Source: Clostridia bacterium (GTDB taxonomy: Bacteria; Bacillota; Clostridia; RGIG6154). Taken from it: DNA of 64,000 nucleotides. Under the pieces are notes generated by a model. That model worked only from the letters and a program-made list of their open reading frames with translations. It had not been told where the DNA came from and did not search any database. The DNA is taken from assembly GCA_017410375.1 (NCBI GenBank), contig JAFQQW010000001.1, positions 1 to 64,000 on the forward strand, given 5' to 3'. The position numbers and the translations under genes are program-made. Shown here one piece after another: positions 42,913-51,954 of this stretch. Every line of letters starts with the position of its first letter. Position 1 is the first letter of the stretch.

Positions 42913-43674
42913 ATGATACATGTGTTGAATATCTATCACTGCGAACGAAAAATTACAAACGAGAGCTGGGGAAAGGCGAATGCGTTGTTTGTTTGCCGCA
43001 TGTATTATGTGAACGCCGGGAATGCAGTGATTCAGCTTGAAGGCAAAACCTACGCCTTAACAGCAGGTAATCTTTATTTCATGCCACAAAGCAGCAAATT
43101 TAATCTGATGGAAGCCAATGACTTTGATTTTACCTGCTTTGATTTTTCATGTACACCCCTTTTACAGCGCAACAGCTTTATAGAACTGCCGGGCACTTTT
43201 TGTGGGCTGAATCATTTTTTTGAATTTGTCAATCAGGCACAGCATTATGTAGGGTATCGTAACTGCGCACATGTTTATAGTGGAGGATTAAGTCGTGAAG
43301 CGGAGCGTAATCTGCTGAAAACAATTCTGACTATTCTTGAAGATAATACGGAATTACCCTTTATCAGAAATGTTACTATAAACCGTGCATTGGAAATTAT
43401 CATAAATAATCTTTTTGAAGTAACTGTCAAATCTCTGGCGCAGGAATTACATGTCACAGAGGGTTATTTTATTCATTTGTTTACACGCACTATTGGTATT
43501 TCGCCTATGAAATATATAAGAAGATTAAGACTTGCCGAGGCAGAGGATGTTCTCCAAAAAGGTATGAGTGTAGCAGAAGCGGCAGAAAAATGCGGATACA
43601 GCAATCCGAATGCACTTTGGAAAGCCATACGGCGTGAGTACGGTTGCACGCCAACAGAGTTAAAACTAAAATGA
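42913..43674 (+). CDS. AraC-family regulator, upstream of GH16-SLH gene
   Basis: The 253-residue regulator has an N-terminal cupin-like sensing domain (ALTAGNLYFMPQSSKFNL) and a C-terminal pair of helix-turn-helix motifs (VKSLAQELHVTEGYFIHLFTR, then VAEAAEKCGYSNPNALWKAIR). AAAAAGGAGAGAGC precedes the ATG. It is followed by the GH16-SLH gene in the same direction, whose promoter at 43717 is a plausible target. The ligand is probably a sugar; inferred from family and context. Confidence 0.88.
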   Translation: MIHVLNIYHCERKITNESWGKANALFVCRMYYVNAGNAVIQLEGKTYALTAGNLYFMPQSSKFNLMEANDFDFTCFDFSCTPLLQRNSFIELPGTFCGLNHFFEFVNQAQHYVGYRNCAHVYSGGLSREAERNLLKTILTILEDNTELPFIRNVTINRALEIIINNLFEVTVKSLAQELHVTEGYFIHLFTRTIGISPMKYIRRLRLAEAEDVLQKGMSVAEAAEKCGYSNPNALWKAIRREYGCTPTELKLK

Positions 43675-43716
43675 AACGTGGAGCATTTTTGGAGAGATTT
43701 TGGTCAGTGCAGGAAA

Positions 43717-43745
43717 TTTACAAATATTTGTGGATGTGATACACT
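43717..43745 (+). promoter_or_regulatory. Promoter of GH16-SLH gene
   Basis: TTTACA and TACACT with a 17-base spacer. The -35 region shares TTTACAAAT with the araC promoter at 42853, suggesting a shared control site. Confidence 0.5.
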
Positions 43746-43790
43746 TAAATTGTTAGAACAGTTTTCAAAACAAATAAAGGAGGATGAATC

Positions 43791-46661
43791 ATGAAAAAAC
43801 TGTTAGCACTGTTGCTTACTTTTGTTTTTACTTTGTCCTGTGTGCCCGTTTTTGCGGCAGAGCAGGTGTCAAGCACCGATAGCAAGAGTGGTGAAATTGC
43901 AATTGAAACTTACGAGCTTACCGGCGAATGGAAAAGCTCTACTCACACAGGCTTAAAGCATCAATGGACAGCAACTACCGGTAACACCGCAACCTTTAAG
44001 ATTGAAGGCATAAAGGCAGGTAATTATGAAGTGGATTACTGGCTGATTGCCCATAAAAACGATGGTGTAACAGCAAACTTTGCGGTGAATCACAACGGAA
44101 AGACAGACGGTGCGTCGGTTATCATCAAGCAAAACGGCGAGCCGATGGAAAGCGGTTGGGTAAACCTTGGCGTGTACGATTTTGCGGTAGAGGGCGACCA
44201 GAATGTAACCCTTATGTGTCAAAAAGGCAACGTGCGTGCAACTAAAATCCGTTTAGTGCCCACCGATAAACCGGTAACCGAAAGCAAACCGGTTGCAGAG
44301 CCCAAAAAGGAAGAAGTAAAAGAAGAAGTAAAGGAAGAACCAAAAACCGCAGCACCCGACGGTGCTTCGCTTACCGAACAGATTACGGTAACACCTTCGG
44401 GCGAATGTACAATAGAAGGCGGTTGGAAGTTTTCGCAGGCGGTTCCCGGTCCTATGACCAAAGCTCCTGCATCCCTTTGGATTGCGGCAGGCGAAACTGA
44501 AGCAAGTGTTACATACAAACCGCAGTTGAACACCGTAGGTGATGTTCGTATTTCGGTTTATATGCTTTACTGGCACGTAAATCAGGTGTCGGATGTTAAA
44601 TATGAAGTGCATCACAACGGCAAAGTGGACGAAATTCATTTGAATCCTGCAAGCTATACCGAAAATCAATGGGTAACTTTAGGCTCTTTTGATTTTGCAG
44701 GTAAGCCTGAAGAAGAATTTGTTAAGCTTGTAACCATGCCGACTGCAGATGTTAAAGGCAACACAAGAGCATCTACCATTATGTTTGAAGTGTTAAACAG
44801 TGAAACAGGTGGCTTGTGGCAGACCGTTTATGTAACACCTTTGGAAGATGCCTACACAAAATTGGTTGCAATGGTGCCTTTGGATAAATTTGACGACATG
44901 GTAGGGCATTGGGCAAACTATGATGTGGAATATATGGCAAATGAAGGATTGGTTTCGGGCGTAGCAGGAGGCGTTTTTGACCCCGAAGCACAAATCACAA
45001 GAGCTGAATACATCACCATTTTGGACAGAGCAATGGGTTATGAAGCGGTTGCAGGCGAATCCTATGCAGATGTTGCGCAGGATGCCTGGTACGCACCTTA
45101 TGTTGCAACTGCAAAGGCAAAAGGTTTGCTTAACGGTCTTCCGACAGAGGACGGTTTTAAACCCGAACAACCCATTACCCGTCAGGAAATGGCACTTTTC
45201 ACTTATAATGCAATCAAGCAAATCGGAAAGAATGACGAATGGCTTTCTGACTTGCCTAACGGTTGGGAAAACTTTACCGATACCGATTCGGTTTCGGATT
45301 GGGCAACCGATGCACTCAAATACTTGATTCAGACAGGTATTATCAAAGGTACCTCCGACACAACCGTTTCAGCACTCGACAATGCAACAAGAGCACAGGG
45401 CGCGGTTATCTTAAAGCGTTTTATGCAGATGTTTGTCTGGGCAGGACCGCCGACAGACGAAGAATGGGTGCTTACATTTAATGATGAATTTAACGGCACC
45501 GAAATGGATTGGAGTATCTGGAAATCTGCGGCACAGTCGCCCGCATCGCTCCTTTCGTCCAGATGGCCCGAAAACGCAGTTGTAAAAGACGGCAATTTGA
45601 ATCTTGAAGTCAGAAGAGAACAAAGAGGCGGCAAAGAATGGACCGCAGGCTCGGTTTGGGTACGTCCCGAAGTGTTCTCGCAAAGCTACGGTTATTGGGA
45701 AGCACGGTATAAAATAGCAGAATGCTCCGGTATTAACAACTCCTTCTGGATGACAACCGGCAGCACAAAATTGCCCAATACCGGATACAGATACGAGCTG
45801 GATGTAAACGAGGGACATTATCCCAATATCATGAACACCAACTATCACAGATACTATGAGGACGGCACCAAGAAAACATATTCGGAAAAAGAAAGCTCTG
45901 TATATGATTTGTCCGTAGATTTCCACACCTATGCCCTTGAGTGGAACGAAGATAAGCTGATTTATTATTTAGATGGTAAAGTGGTTGCGGAAAAAGTTAA
46001 CGAAAATGCATCTTGGCCGACCTACCCAATGCTTTCTTCTGCAGTACTTAACTGGGCAGGCTCAATTCCGGACAGCATTGACAAAACTGCACAGGTTGTA
46101 GATTATGTACGTATCTGGCAGCGTCCCGATAAGGTCAATGACCCCAATTACACCGTTTTTGGTACACCCGTAGAAGTAGAAGATGAAACCGAAGAGAAAG
46201 AAGAAAATGTTGTTCCCGCAGTTACGGTTGCAGAACAGCCAGTAGATAACACCACCTATGAGGGTGAAATCATCATCCCGGGCGTAACCGAAGGCGAATG
46301 GAAAACCTCTACCTCTTTTAAGAACTATGACGGTACAAAGGAACATTTGTGGACAAATGTGGCAGGACTCAAATCTACATACCCCTTAGCAGAGGTACCC
46401 AAAGGCAAGTATAAGATTTATATGTGGCGCATGCCTCATAAGAACAACATCGGACAGATGGACATGATTTTAACCCAGGATGGCAAGGATGCTTTAGCCG
46501 GCTCTATGGCGTTAAAGATTAAGGACGGTGAATCGGCAGAATTTGGCTGGATTCTTTTGGGTGAGCATGAGCTTACCGGGGACAAAAATGCGTCGGTAAA
46601 TTACACTTGTACCGGCCAAAACTGCAGAAACACAGCTATAAAATTGGTTCCTGTCAAATAA
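43791..46661 (+). CDS. Secreted GH16 endo-glucanase/galactanase with SLH and CBM-like domains
   Basis: A 956-residue surface enzyme. Signal peptide at 1-24. A beta-sandwich CBM-like domain (about 33-158) is joined by a K/E-rich linker to a second (about 195-345). Three SLH repeats occupy about 367-545 (FDDMVGHWANYDVEYMANEG first). The GH16 domain spans about 559-777; its ExDxxE catalytic motif is ELDVNE with E669, D671 and E674. A third CBM-like domain closes the protein (about 834-956) and resembles the first. GH16 enzymes cut beta-1,3/1,4-glucans, agar or carrageenan; the exact substrate is open. AAGGAGG precedes the ATG. Confidence 0.9.
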   Translation: MKKLLALLLTFVFTLSCVPVFAAEQVSSTDSKSGEIAIETYELTGEWKSSTHTGLKHQWTATTGNTATFKIEGIKAGNYEVDYWLIAHKNDGVTANFAVNHNGKTDGASVIIKQNGEPMESGWVNLGVYDFAVEGDQNVTLMCQKGNVRATKIRLVPTDKPVTESKPVAEPKKEEVKEEVKEEPKTAAPDGASLTEQITVTPSGECTIEGGWKFSQAVPGPMTKAPASLWIAAGETEASVTYKPQLNTVGDVRISVYMLYWHVNQVSDVKYEVHHNGKVDEIHLNPASYTENQWVTLGSFDFAGKPEEEFVKLVTMPTADVKGNTRASTIMFEVLNSETGGLWQTVYVTPLEDAYTKLVAMVPLDKFDDMVGHWANYDVEYMANEGLVSGVAGGVFDPEAQITRAEYITILDRAMGYEAVAGESYADVAQDAWYAPYVATAKAKGLLNGLPTEDGFKPEQPITRQEMALFTYNAIKQIGKNDEWLSDLPNGWENFTDTDSVSDWATDALKYLIQTGIIKGTSDTTVSALDNATRAQGAVILKRFMQMFVWAGPPTDEEWVLTFNDEFNGTEMDWSIWKSAAQSPASLLSSRWPENAVVKDGNLNLEVRREQRGGKEWTAGSVWVRPEVFSQSYGYWEARYKIAECSGINNSFWMTTGSTKLPNTGYRYELDVNEGHYPNIMNTNYHRYYEDGTKKTYSEKESSVYDLSVDFHTYALEWNEDKLIYYLDGKVVAEKVNENASWPTYPMLSSAVLNWAGSIPDSIDKTAQVVDYVRIWQRPDKVNDPNYTVFGTPVEVEDETEEKEENVVPAVTVAEQPVDNTTYEGEIIIPGVTEGEWKTSTSFKNYDGTKEHLWTNVAGLKSTYPLAEVPKGKYKIYMWRMPHKNNIGQMDMILTQDGKDALAGSMALKIKDGESAEFGWILLGEHELTGDKNASVNYTCTGQNCRNTAIKLVPVK

Positions 46662-46976
46662 TGAAAGTGATGACTGAAATTTCGGATATTCCGCTTGTCT
46701 TTATGCGTGGCGTAAAGCTTGAAGGACAGGATATAGATGATAAAGAATAATTTTGAAACTTAATCCGGAACGAATGATTACAAATAATAGAATTTTCTAA
46801 AATTGAAAACATTCTTAAACACCGAATATGGTGGTATGTTCCATGATGGCTCGCTGAATTTGATTCAAGAGGCGGAAAACTATATGATGAACGATAACAT
46901 CTGGCATGAAGGACCACGTAAAAGTTCAACAGGTCCTTTAGCCGATACAGAAATTTTCGACAGAAGCAAAGGATAA
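46661..46976 (+). pseudogene. Gene remnants behind the GH16 gene
   Basis: Two orphan plus-strand frames with protein-like sequence. 46661-46750 (29 codons, ATG overlapping the GH16 stop as TAATG) encodes a stretch with DIPLVFMRGVKLEG, like a coil at the end of a beta-helix protein. 46791-46976 is an open frame without its own start, encoding text such as GGMFHDGSLNLIQEAENYMM and ending DRSKG. They are in different frames and separated by stops. Most likely the debris of one or more deleted glycan-related genes. Family uncertain. Confidence 0.4.
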
Positions 46977-46984
46977 TTTGTAAC

Positions 46985-48214
46985 ATGAAAAAATATAATT
47001 TGATTGTAGTAGGCGGTGGAATATCAGGAATTGCGGCAGCAGTAAGTGCGGCACGCGAAGGCATGAAGGTTCTCCTGGTTGAAAAATTCGGTTCTTTAGG
47101 CGGTGCGATGTCAAACAGTTTGGTATATCCTTTTATGGCGAACAATTACGGCCCAAATAAAGTACAGCTATCGCGCGGTATTTTTGAGGAAATGACACAA
47201 CGTAAAGAAAAGTATAACGATACTTCCTGGGAATGTTATAAGTTTGTTTTTGATGATATGATAACAGAAGCAGGGGTTGATGTACTGTTTCACGCAACTG
47301 TTTTTGATGTGAAAAAAGAAGGGCGATTGCTTAAAAGTGTATTTGTTGCAACAAAATCAGGTGTTATGGAGATTGAGGCTGATTACTTTATAGACGCTTC
47401 GGGTGACGGAGAATTGATTGCCATGGCAGGTTGTGATTTTCAGCTTGGAAGAGAAGCAGACGGCTTGAGTCAGCCTATGACTACCTGTTTCAGAATGAGT
47501 AATGTTGATATCGAACAGTTCAACCAGGATAAAGAAATGCTGCAGGAAAAATATAAACAAGCTCGCGAAGAAGGCAGAATTTCAAATCCAAGAGAAAATA
47601 TTCTTGTATTTTTAGGAGTTGGGGAAGGTATTGTACATTTTAATACAACAAGAATAGTAAAGCACAGTCCTGTTGAACCTTTTGAGGTGAGTCTTGCAGA
47701 AATAGAGTCTCGAAAACAAATATGGGAAATTGTGAGCTTTTTAAAGGAAAATTCTAAGGCTTTTAAAGATAGTTGTATTATTTCTATTGCAAGCCATATA
47801 GGGGTGCGTGAGAGCCGTAAGCTTAAAGGAGAATATATTTTGACAGTGGACGATTTGATGCAGAAGGTTTCCTTTGAGGATACAATCGCATTAGGACGCC
47901 GCGGTATAGATATTCACAGTCCCGACGGTACCGGCACCTATACATACAGCTTTAAGCAGGATGAATATTATCAAATTCCGTACCGCTCACTATTGCCGAA
48001 GGAATTTGACAATATGCTGGTTGCAGGAAGATGCCTTTCTGCAGAGCACGCTGCACATTCTGCAGTACGCATTATGCCCATTTGTGCGTGTATGGGTGAA
48101 GCGACAGGTATTGCGGTAGCAGTAGCAGCTGAAACAGGAAAAAATGTACATACGATTGATGTTAAAAAGTTAAGAGAAAAGCTTACCGAAAAAGGCGCCG
48201 TTCTGGAGGTGTAA
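46985..48214 (+). CDS. FAD-dependent oxidoreductase (FAD_oxidored type)
   Basis: The 409-residue flavoprotein has an N-terminal dinucleotide-binding VVGGGISGIAAAVSAAREG at residues 7-25, a second FAD contact in IDASGDGELIAMAGCDF near 137, and the C-terminal LVAGRCLSAEHAAHSAVRIMP motif that closes the FAD site in the FAD_oxidored (PF12831-like) family. This family is frequent in polysaccharide loci, often mislabelled xanthan lyase; reactions are mostly unknown. It is followed one base later by an uncharacterised barrel protein, so the two probably act together. Cytosolic; weak AAAGGA site. Confidence 0.83.
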   Translation: MKKYNLIVVGGGISGIAAAVSAAREGMKVLLVEKFGSLGGAMSNSLVYPFMANNYGPNKVQLSRGIFEEMTQRKEKYNDTSWECYKFVFDDMITEAGVDVLFHATVFDVKKEGRLLKSVFVATKSGVMEIEADYFIDASGDGELIAMAGCDFQLGREADGLSQPMTTCFRMSNVDIEQFNQDKEMLQEKYKQAREEGRISNPRENILVFLGVGEGIVHFNTTRIVKHSPVEPFEVSLAEIESRKQIWEIVSFLKENSKAFKDSCIISIASHIGVRESRKLKGEYILTVDDLMQKVSFEDTIALGRRGIDIHSPDGTGTYTYSFKQDEYYQIPYRSLLPKEFDNMLVAGRCLSAEHAAHSAVRIMPICACMGEATGIAVAVAAETGKNVHTIDVKKLREKLTEKGAVLEV

Positions 48215-48215
48215 T

Positions 48216-50234
48216 ATGATAAAAACTTTTGATTTCGATAAACTTGACATTATTGTCCCGATTATGATTGAACAGGATTGGCCGGATGTAAATGAAGTAA
48301 TAGATGCTATTCGCTTTCAAAAAGAAAAATACGGAATTACTCGCTTTGCATTGGCTTTTCCCAGTACGGGTTGGAGAATGACAAAAATTCCGACTCTTTC
48401 ACATTATGAAAAAATGGCAGAGATGTTTGTTGAAATTAAAAAAGAACTTTTAAAGGATGGTATAGATTGCGGATGGTGGAATCAACTGACTGTAAAATCC
48501 GGTGCATCTGAAAAATGCAGGCGCATGATTATGTCGGACGGAACCGAAACACCATTTGCGTCCTGTCCGTTAGACCCGGCTTTTCAAAAAATGTTTTCAG
48601 AGGCAACCGCGAGATTTGCTGAAATTGCAAAACCGTCTTTTGTGTTTTTTGAAGATGATTACTCTGTTTCTGCAGCTGCAAGAGGCAGATGGAACGGTTG
48701 CTATTGCAACCGTCATTTAGAGGCATTTGCGAAAAAAACAGCTCAGCGTTTTACACGTGAAGAACTAGTTGAAATCTTTGAAAAACAAACACCGGAATCT
48801 TATGAGTTGTTCAGAAAATGGCGTGAGCTTATGTGTGACTCTTTAGTAAGCCTTTCTGAAGCAGTACGCAGAGAAGTGGACAAAAAATCACCTGAAATTC
48901 CAATAGGTAGCATGCAACCCGGTTCTTGCGATGCAGACGGCGATTCAACCGAAAAAGTTGCACGGGCACTGGCAGGGAAAAACCACACGCCTTTTTGCAG
49001 AATTCACGGCACGGCATATTGCAACCGTGAGGATTCAAAAGATATTCCAACCCTATTGTATCATGCCCTTTATTCTAAACAACACATAGGCGACAATTTT
49101 GTTTTTTATCACGAATCAGACACTTTTCCTCACACAACTTTTTATATGTCTGCCAACAAAATGCGTGCAATAATGTCTGCTGCATATTCCTTTGGGTTTG
49201 ACGGTTCTACCTTTCAGACGGCACAGATGCTGGACGATATGAATGAGGAACTGGCATACGGCAAGATGTTTAAAAATGAGTGTGAACGTTTTAATGAAGT
49301 GCATCGGATTGCAAAGCAATGCAAACTGCAAGGTGTAGAAATTGCATATGACCCATTCTGGAATACTGCAGAAGGCTTACCTTCCAATCCGTATTGGACA
49401 GAAAGTGTATCGTTGTTTGGTATTCCGTTTATGACCACAGAGTCGGATGTAGCATTCTGGGATGCCCGTCAGGCAAAATACAAAAGCCATGATGAAATCA
49501 TGCAATATTTTTCCAAAGGACTGATTTTGGACGGTTCTGCCGCAAAGGTGCTGTGTGCACGTGGATACAGCAAATATTTAGGTGTTGAAATGGGCGAGGA
49601 TGTGGCACAAGGCCGACTTCAATATGATTTGGGTGCGAGAGAAATCATAAAGCCGCCCTTTGATACATACAGCAAAGGAAAAAATATGCCTTCCGCACAT
49701 ATGTTTTCACGCGGTAAAAACGGCAAGCTTTTTGAAATGAAAATTATAAACCCTGAGGTTGAAATTATCAGTGAAGAGTATACGATGCATAAGGAGTTCG
49801 TATCGGTTGCTATGACACGCTTCCAAAACGAACTGGGCGGAAAAATTGTGATTATGGGAATGACACTTGAGAAAAACAAATCTCACTCCTTAATCAATTA
49901 CCGCCGTCAGCACTTATTCCATGAAATGCTGAAATGGTGCAGCGATTCTTATGTGTTCGCTAAAAATCAACCCAACATTTATACAATTGTAAATGAAGCG
50001 ATAAATCCCGAAGAAAGCGGATTTTACGGTATGCTTACACTGATTAATTTAGGTGATGACACACTTGATAATGTAACTTTGCATTTACCTCCAAAATGGC
50101 AAAAGGCTACAGAATTTAAACTACTTGACAAAAATGGAAAATGGGTTTCGGGTAATATTCAAAAACAAAAGGATGAGTTGATAATAGGCGAAGAATTTAA
50201 GCATTGTAATCCGATGTACATCTTGATAAAATAA
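48216..50234 (+). CDS. Uncharacterised GH42-like multidomain protein
   Basis: The 672-residue protein starts with a TIM-barrel-like domain: FVFFEDDYS near residue 145, CYCNRHLEAFAKK, YHESDTFPHTTFYM near 299 and FGFDGSTFQ. A Rossmann-like domain (about 400-500) and a C-terminal beta domain (LHLPPKWQKATEFKLLDKNG) follow, like the barrel-trimerisation-beta layout of GH42 beta-galactosidases. Acidic residues near 146 and 299 could be catalytic; this is inference. No signal peptide. GGAGGTG lies within the end of the upstream FAD gene, so the pair is translationally linked. No CAZy family can be assigned from memory. Confidence 0.55.
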   Translation: MIKTFDFDKLDIIVPIMIEQDWPDVNEVIDAIRFQKEKYGITRFALAFPSTGWRMTKIPTLSHYEKMAEMFVEIKKELLKDGIDCGWWNQLTVKSGASEKCRRMIMSDGTETPFASCPLDPAFQKMFSEATARFAEIAKPSFVFFEDDYSVSAAARGRWNGCYCNRHLEAFAKKTAQRFTREELVEIFEKQTPESYELFRKWRELMCDSLVSLSEAVRREVDKKSPEIPIGSMQPGSCDADGDSTEKVARALAGKNHTPFCRIHGTAYCNREDSKDIPTLLYHALYSKQHIGDNFVFYHESDTFPHTTFYMSANKMRAIMSAAYSFGFDGSTFQTAQMLDDMNEELAYGKMFKNECERFNEVHRIAKQCKLQGVEIAYDPFWNTAEGLPSNPYWTESVSLFGIPFMTTESDVAFWDARQAKYKSHDEIMQYFSKGLILDGSAAKVLCARGYSKYLGVEMGEDVAQGRLQYDLGAREIIKPPFDTYSKGKNMPSAHMFSRGKNGKLFEMKIINPEVEIISEEYTMHKEFVSVAMTRFQNELGGKIVIMGMTLEKNKSHSLINYRRQHLFHEMLKWCSDSYVFAKNQPNIYTIVNEAINPEESGFYGMLTLINLGDDTLDNVTLHLPPKWQKATEFKLLDKNGKWVSGNIQKQKDELIIGEEFKHCNPMYILIK

Positions 50235-50268
50235 CCGAGAAATATATTGCTACCACCAAACAGGATAT

Positions 50269-50460
50269 ATGGTGTGTTCAATATCGTATATAGAGCGAGA
50301 TGAAGCAAAGTTTTTTTGCAGTGCTTGCAAAAGAGATGAAGCGAATAAAACAATATTTACACTTGATAAAATACCTAAAAAGTCGGAACTGTGCCTTGAA
50401 AATGTTATAGATATATACAAATGTTATATTAAAAATAACAAATTAAGATATTATACTTGA
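50269..50460 (+). other. Short ORF of unknown status
   Basis: A 63-codon frame fills most of the gap between two genes. It encodes a cysteine-containing lysine-rich sequence (FFCSACKRDEANKTIF) and has no clear ribosome binding site. It may be a small protein or the tail of a lost gene. I see no terminator here, so the surrounding genes may be one transcript. Confidence 0.2.
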
Positions 50461-50474
50461 TGGGAGGAAATGAA

Positions 50475-51539
50475 ATGTCAAAGCGAATTCCCTGCGAAAT
50501 GCTTTATAATTGTAAAGATGAAAAATATAGCGAAGCTATCCGCCAATTTCAGGGTTGTCCTACCATAGCGATTACGAAAAAGGGCAGAATCTTTATGGGG
50601 TGGTACGCCGGAGGTACAAGAGAACCGCATATGGAAAACTATAATTTGCTGATTTACAGCGATGACAACGGAAAAACCTGGTCGGAGCCGATTTTGATTA
50701 TTCCAAGCAATAAAGAGCTCTGCGTACATGCGCTTGATATTCAGCTTGTTGTATCACCCGAAGGCAAGCTTTTTGTGCATTGGGTACAAAATGACACCAT
50801 TAAGTCGGATGAACAGTGCTATCATTGGGTAGACGGATATATTTTTGCGGATTTTCATCACGCACAATGGTTGACTGTTTGTGATGAACCGGATGCCGAA
50901 GTGCCGACTTTCAGCACGCCTCGGTATGTTGACAGTGGTTTTCTTCGTTGCAAAACAACCGTTCTGTCTGACGGCAGATGGTTTAATTGCAATTATGACC
51001 AGATTACCGATTGTTACGGTTACAGTATTTCGGAAGATAAAGGAGAAACCTTTAAAAGACACTATGGGGCGAAGAAAATTGAAACGCCTTTTGATGAAAC
51101 CATGGTGTATGAGCGGAAAGACGGCTCTTTACATATGCTTGCACGAAATACGACCGGGTATCTTGCAGAAACCGTGTCAGAAGATGGGGGCAAAACCTGG
51201 TCTGAAGCCAAACTTACAGATATAGAAAGTCCGAATACAAGATTTTTCATTGCAAGAACACCATCCGGTAGAATTTTACTTGTAAATAATGACAACAAAG
51301 AAAAACGGATTAATATGTCTGTATATCTTTCAGAAGATGACGGCAGAACGTTTAAATACAAAAAATGTATTTATGAAGGAACTTCTTCCTATCCGGATGT
51401 GGATTTTTACGATGGTAAAATTTATTTGGTGTTTGACCACGGCAGAACAAAAGAAAAAGAAATTCTGTTTTGCGCTTTTACGGAAGATGATATCATGAAT
51501 GATAAAACAATCGAAGTTAAAATCATAAGCAAACCTTAA
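50475..51539 (+). CDS. Asp-box beta-propeller protein (sialidase/BNR-like)
   Basis: The 354-residue protein is a six-bladed beta-propeller with at least four Asp-box (S-x-D-x-G-x-T-[WF]) motifs: SDDNGKTWSE, SEDKGETF, SEDGGKTWSE and SEDDGRTF. The N-terminal arginine segment GGTREPHMEN may correspond to the substrate-carboxylate arginine of exo-sialidases, though a clean FRIP motif is missing. BNR_2-type proteins include sialidases and other glycosidases, so the substrate is open. No signal peptide. ATG at 50475 follows GGGAGGAAATGAA. Its 3' end is duplicated downstream of the MATE gene. Confidence 0.75.
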   Translation: MSKRIPCEMLYNCKDEKYSEAIRQFQGCPTIAITKKGRIFMGWYAGGTREPHMENYNLLIYSDDNGKTWSEPILIIPSNKELCVHALDIQLVVSPEGKLFVHWVQNDTIKSDEQCYHWVDGYIFADFHHAQWLTVCDEPDAEVPTFSTPRYVDSGFLRCKTTVLSDGRWFNCNYDQITDCYGYSISEDKGETFKRHYGAKKIETPFDETMVYERKDGSLHMLARNTTGYLAETVSEDGGKTWSEAKLTDIESPNTRFFIARTPSGRILLVNNDNKEKRINMSVYLSEDDGRTFKYKKCIYEGTSSYPDVDFYDGKIYLVFDHGRTKEKEILFCAFTEDDIMNDKTIEVKIISKP

Positions 51540-51607
51540 ATTATTCCTTTGATAAGGAGTTTTGGATAACCATTAATAAGCTTATAAAAATGAATAAAAC
51601 AAAAATG
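51461..51607. repeat. Direct repeat A (3' end of Asp-box gene plus downstream spacer)
   Basis: The last codons of the Asp-box gene and about 60 bases beyond are nearly identical to 53360-53509. The shared spacer begins TTATTCCTTTGATAAGGAG. The two copies flank the MATE gene in the same direction. After the shared segment the sequences diverge at AAAACAAAAATGCA. Confidence 0.85.
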
Positions 51608-51678
51608 CATCGGTAAATTACACTTGCGGTGGCAATAATTGCAGAAACACAGCGATTAAATTGGTTCCTGTCAAATAA
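51601..51678 (+). pseudogene. Orphan C-terminal fragment of a GH16-SLH paralogue
   Basis: 25 codons and a stop encode KNASVNYTCGGNNCRNTAIK then LVPVK, matching the last 25 residues of the GH16-SLH protein (KNASVNYTCTGQNCRNTAIK, LVPVK) with a few changes. No start or upstream coding sequence remains; the fragment is fused to the spacer behind the Asp-box gene. It marks a second copy of the GH16-type gene lost by deletion. Confidence 0.85.
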
Positions 51679-51850
51679 AAATTGTGTTGTGGCAAAGAAT
51701 CATTAAGAAATACCTTGCTCGACATCCTCACATAAGGATAATTCGACAGAAAACCATTTTTTGTAAATTTCGCCTTGTACTGTACTTAAAAATAAGATTC
51801 TCGGTGCAAATCAGTTTGGGGTTAGATATTTTGCGAATTAGAAAAAGCAA

Positions 51851-51885
51851 AAAAATGCAGTAATGTAAAGCATACTGCATTTTTT
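51851..51885 (+). terminator. Terminator upstream of MATE gene
   Basis: AAAAATGCAGTA and TACTGCATTTTT form a 12 bp stem around a 10-base loop, ending in a T run. Confidence 0.75.
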
Positions 51886-51897
51886 GTTGTTTCTCCC

Positions 51898-51926
51898 TTG
51901 ACAGCGTGAATGCAGGGGAGTATAAT
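51898..51926 (+). promoter_or_regulatory. Consensus promoter of MATE gene
   Basis: TTGACA and TATAAT with a 17-base spacer. Because the -10 contains the ATG at 51925, translation must start later, at 51955. Confidence 0.88.
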
Positions 51927-51954
51927 GAACAAAAATGGCAAAGGTGGCGTGTGT

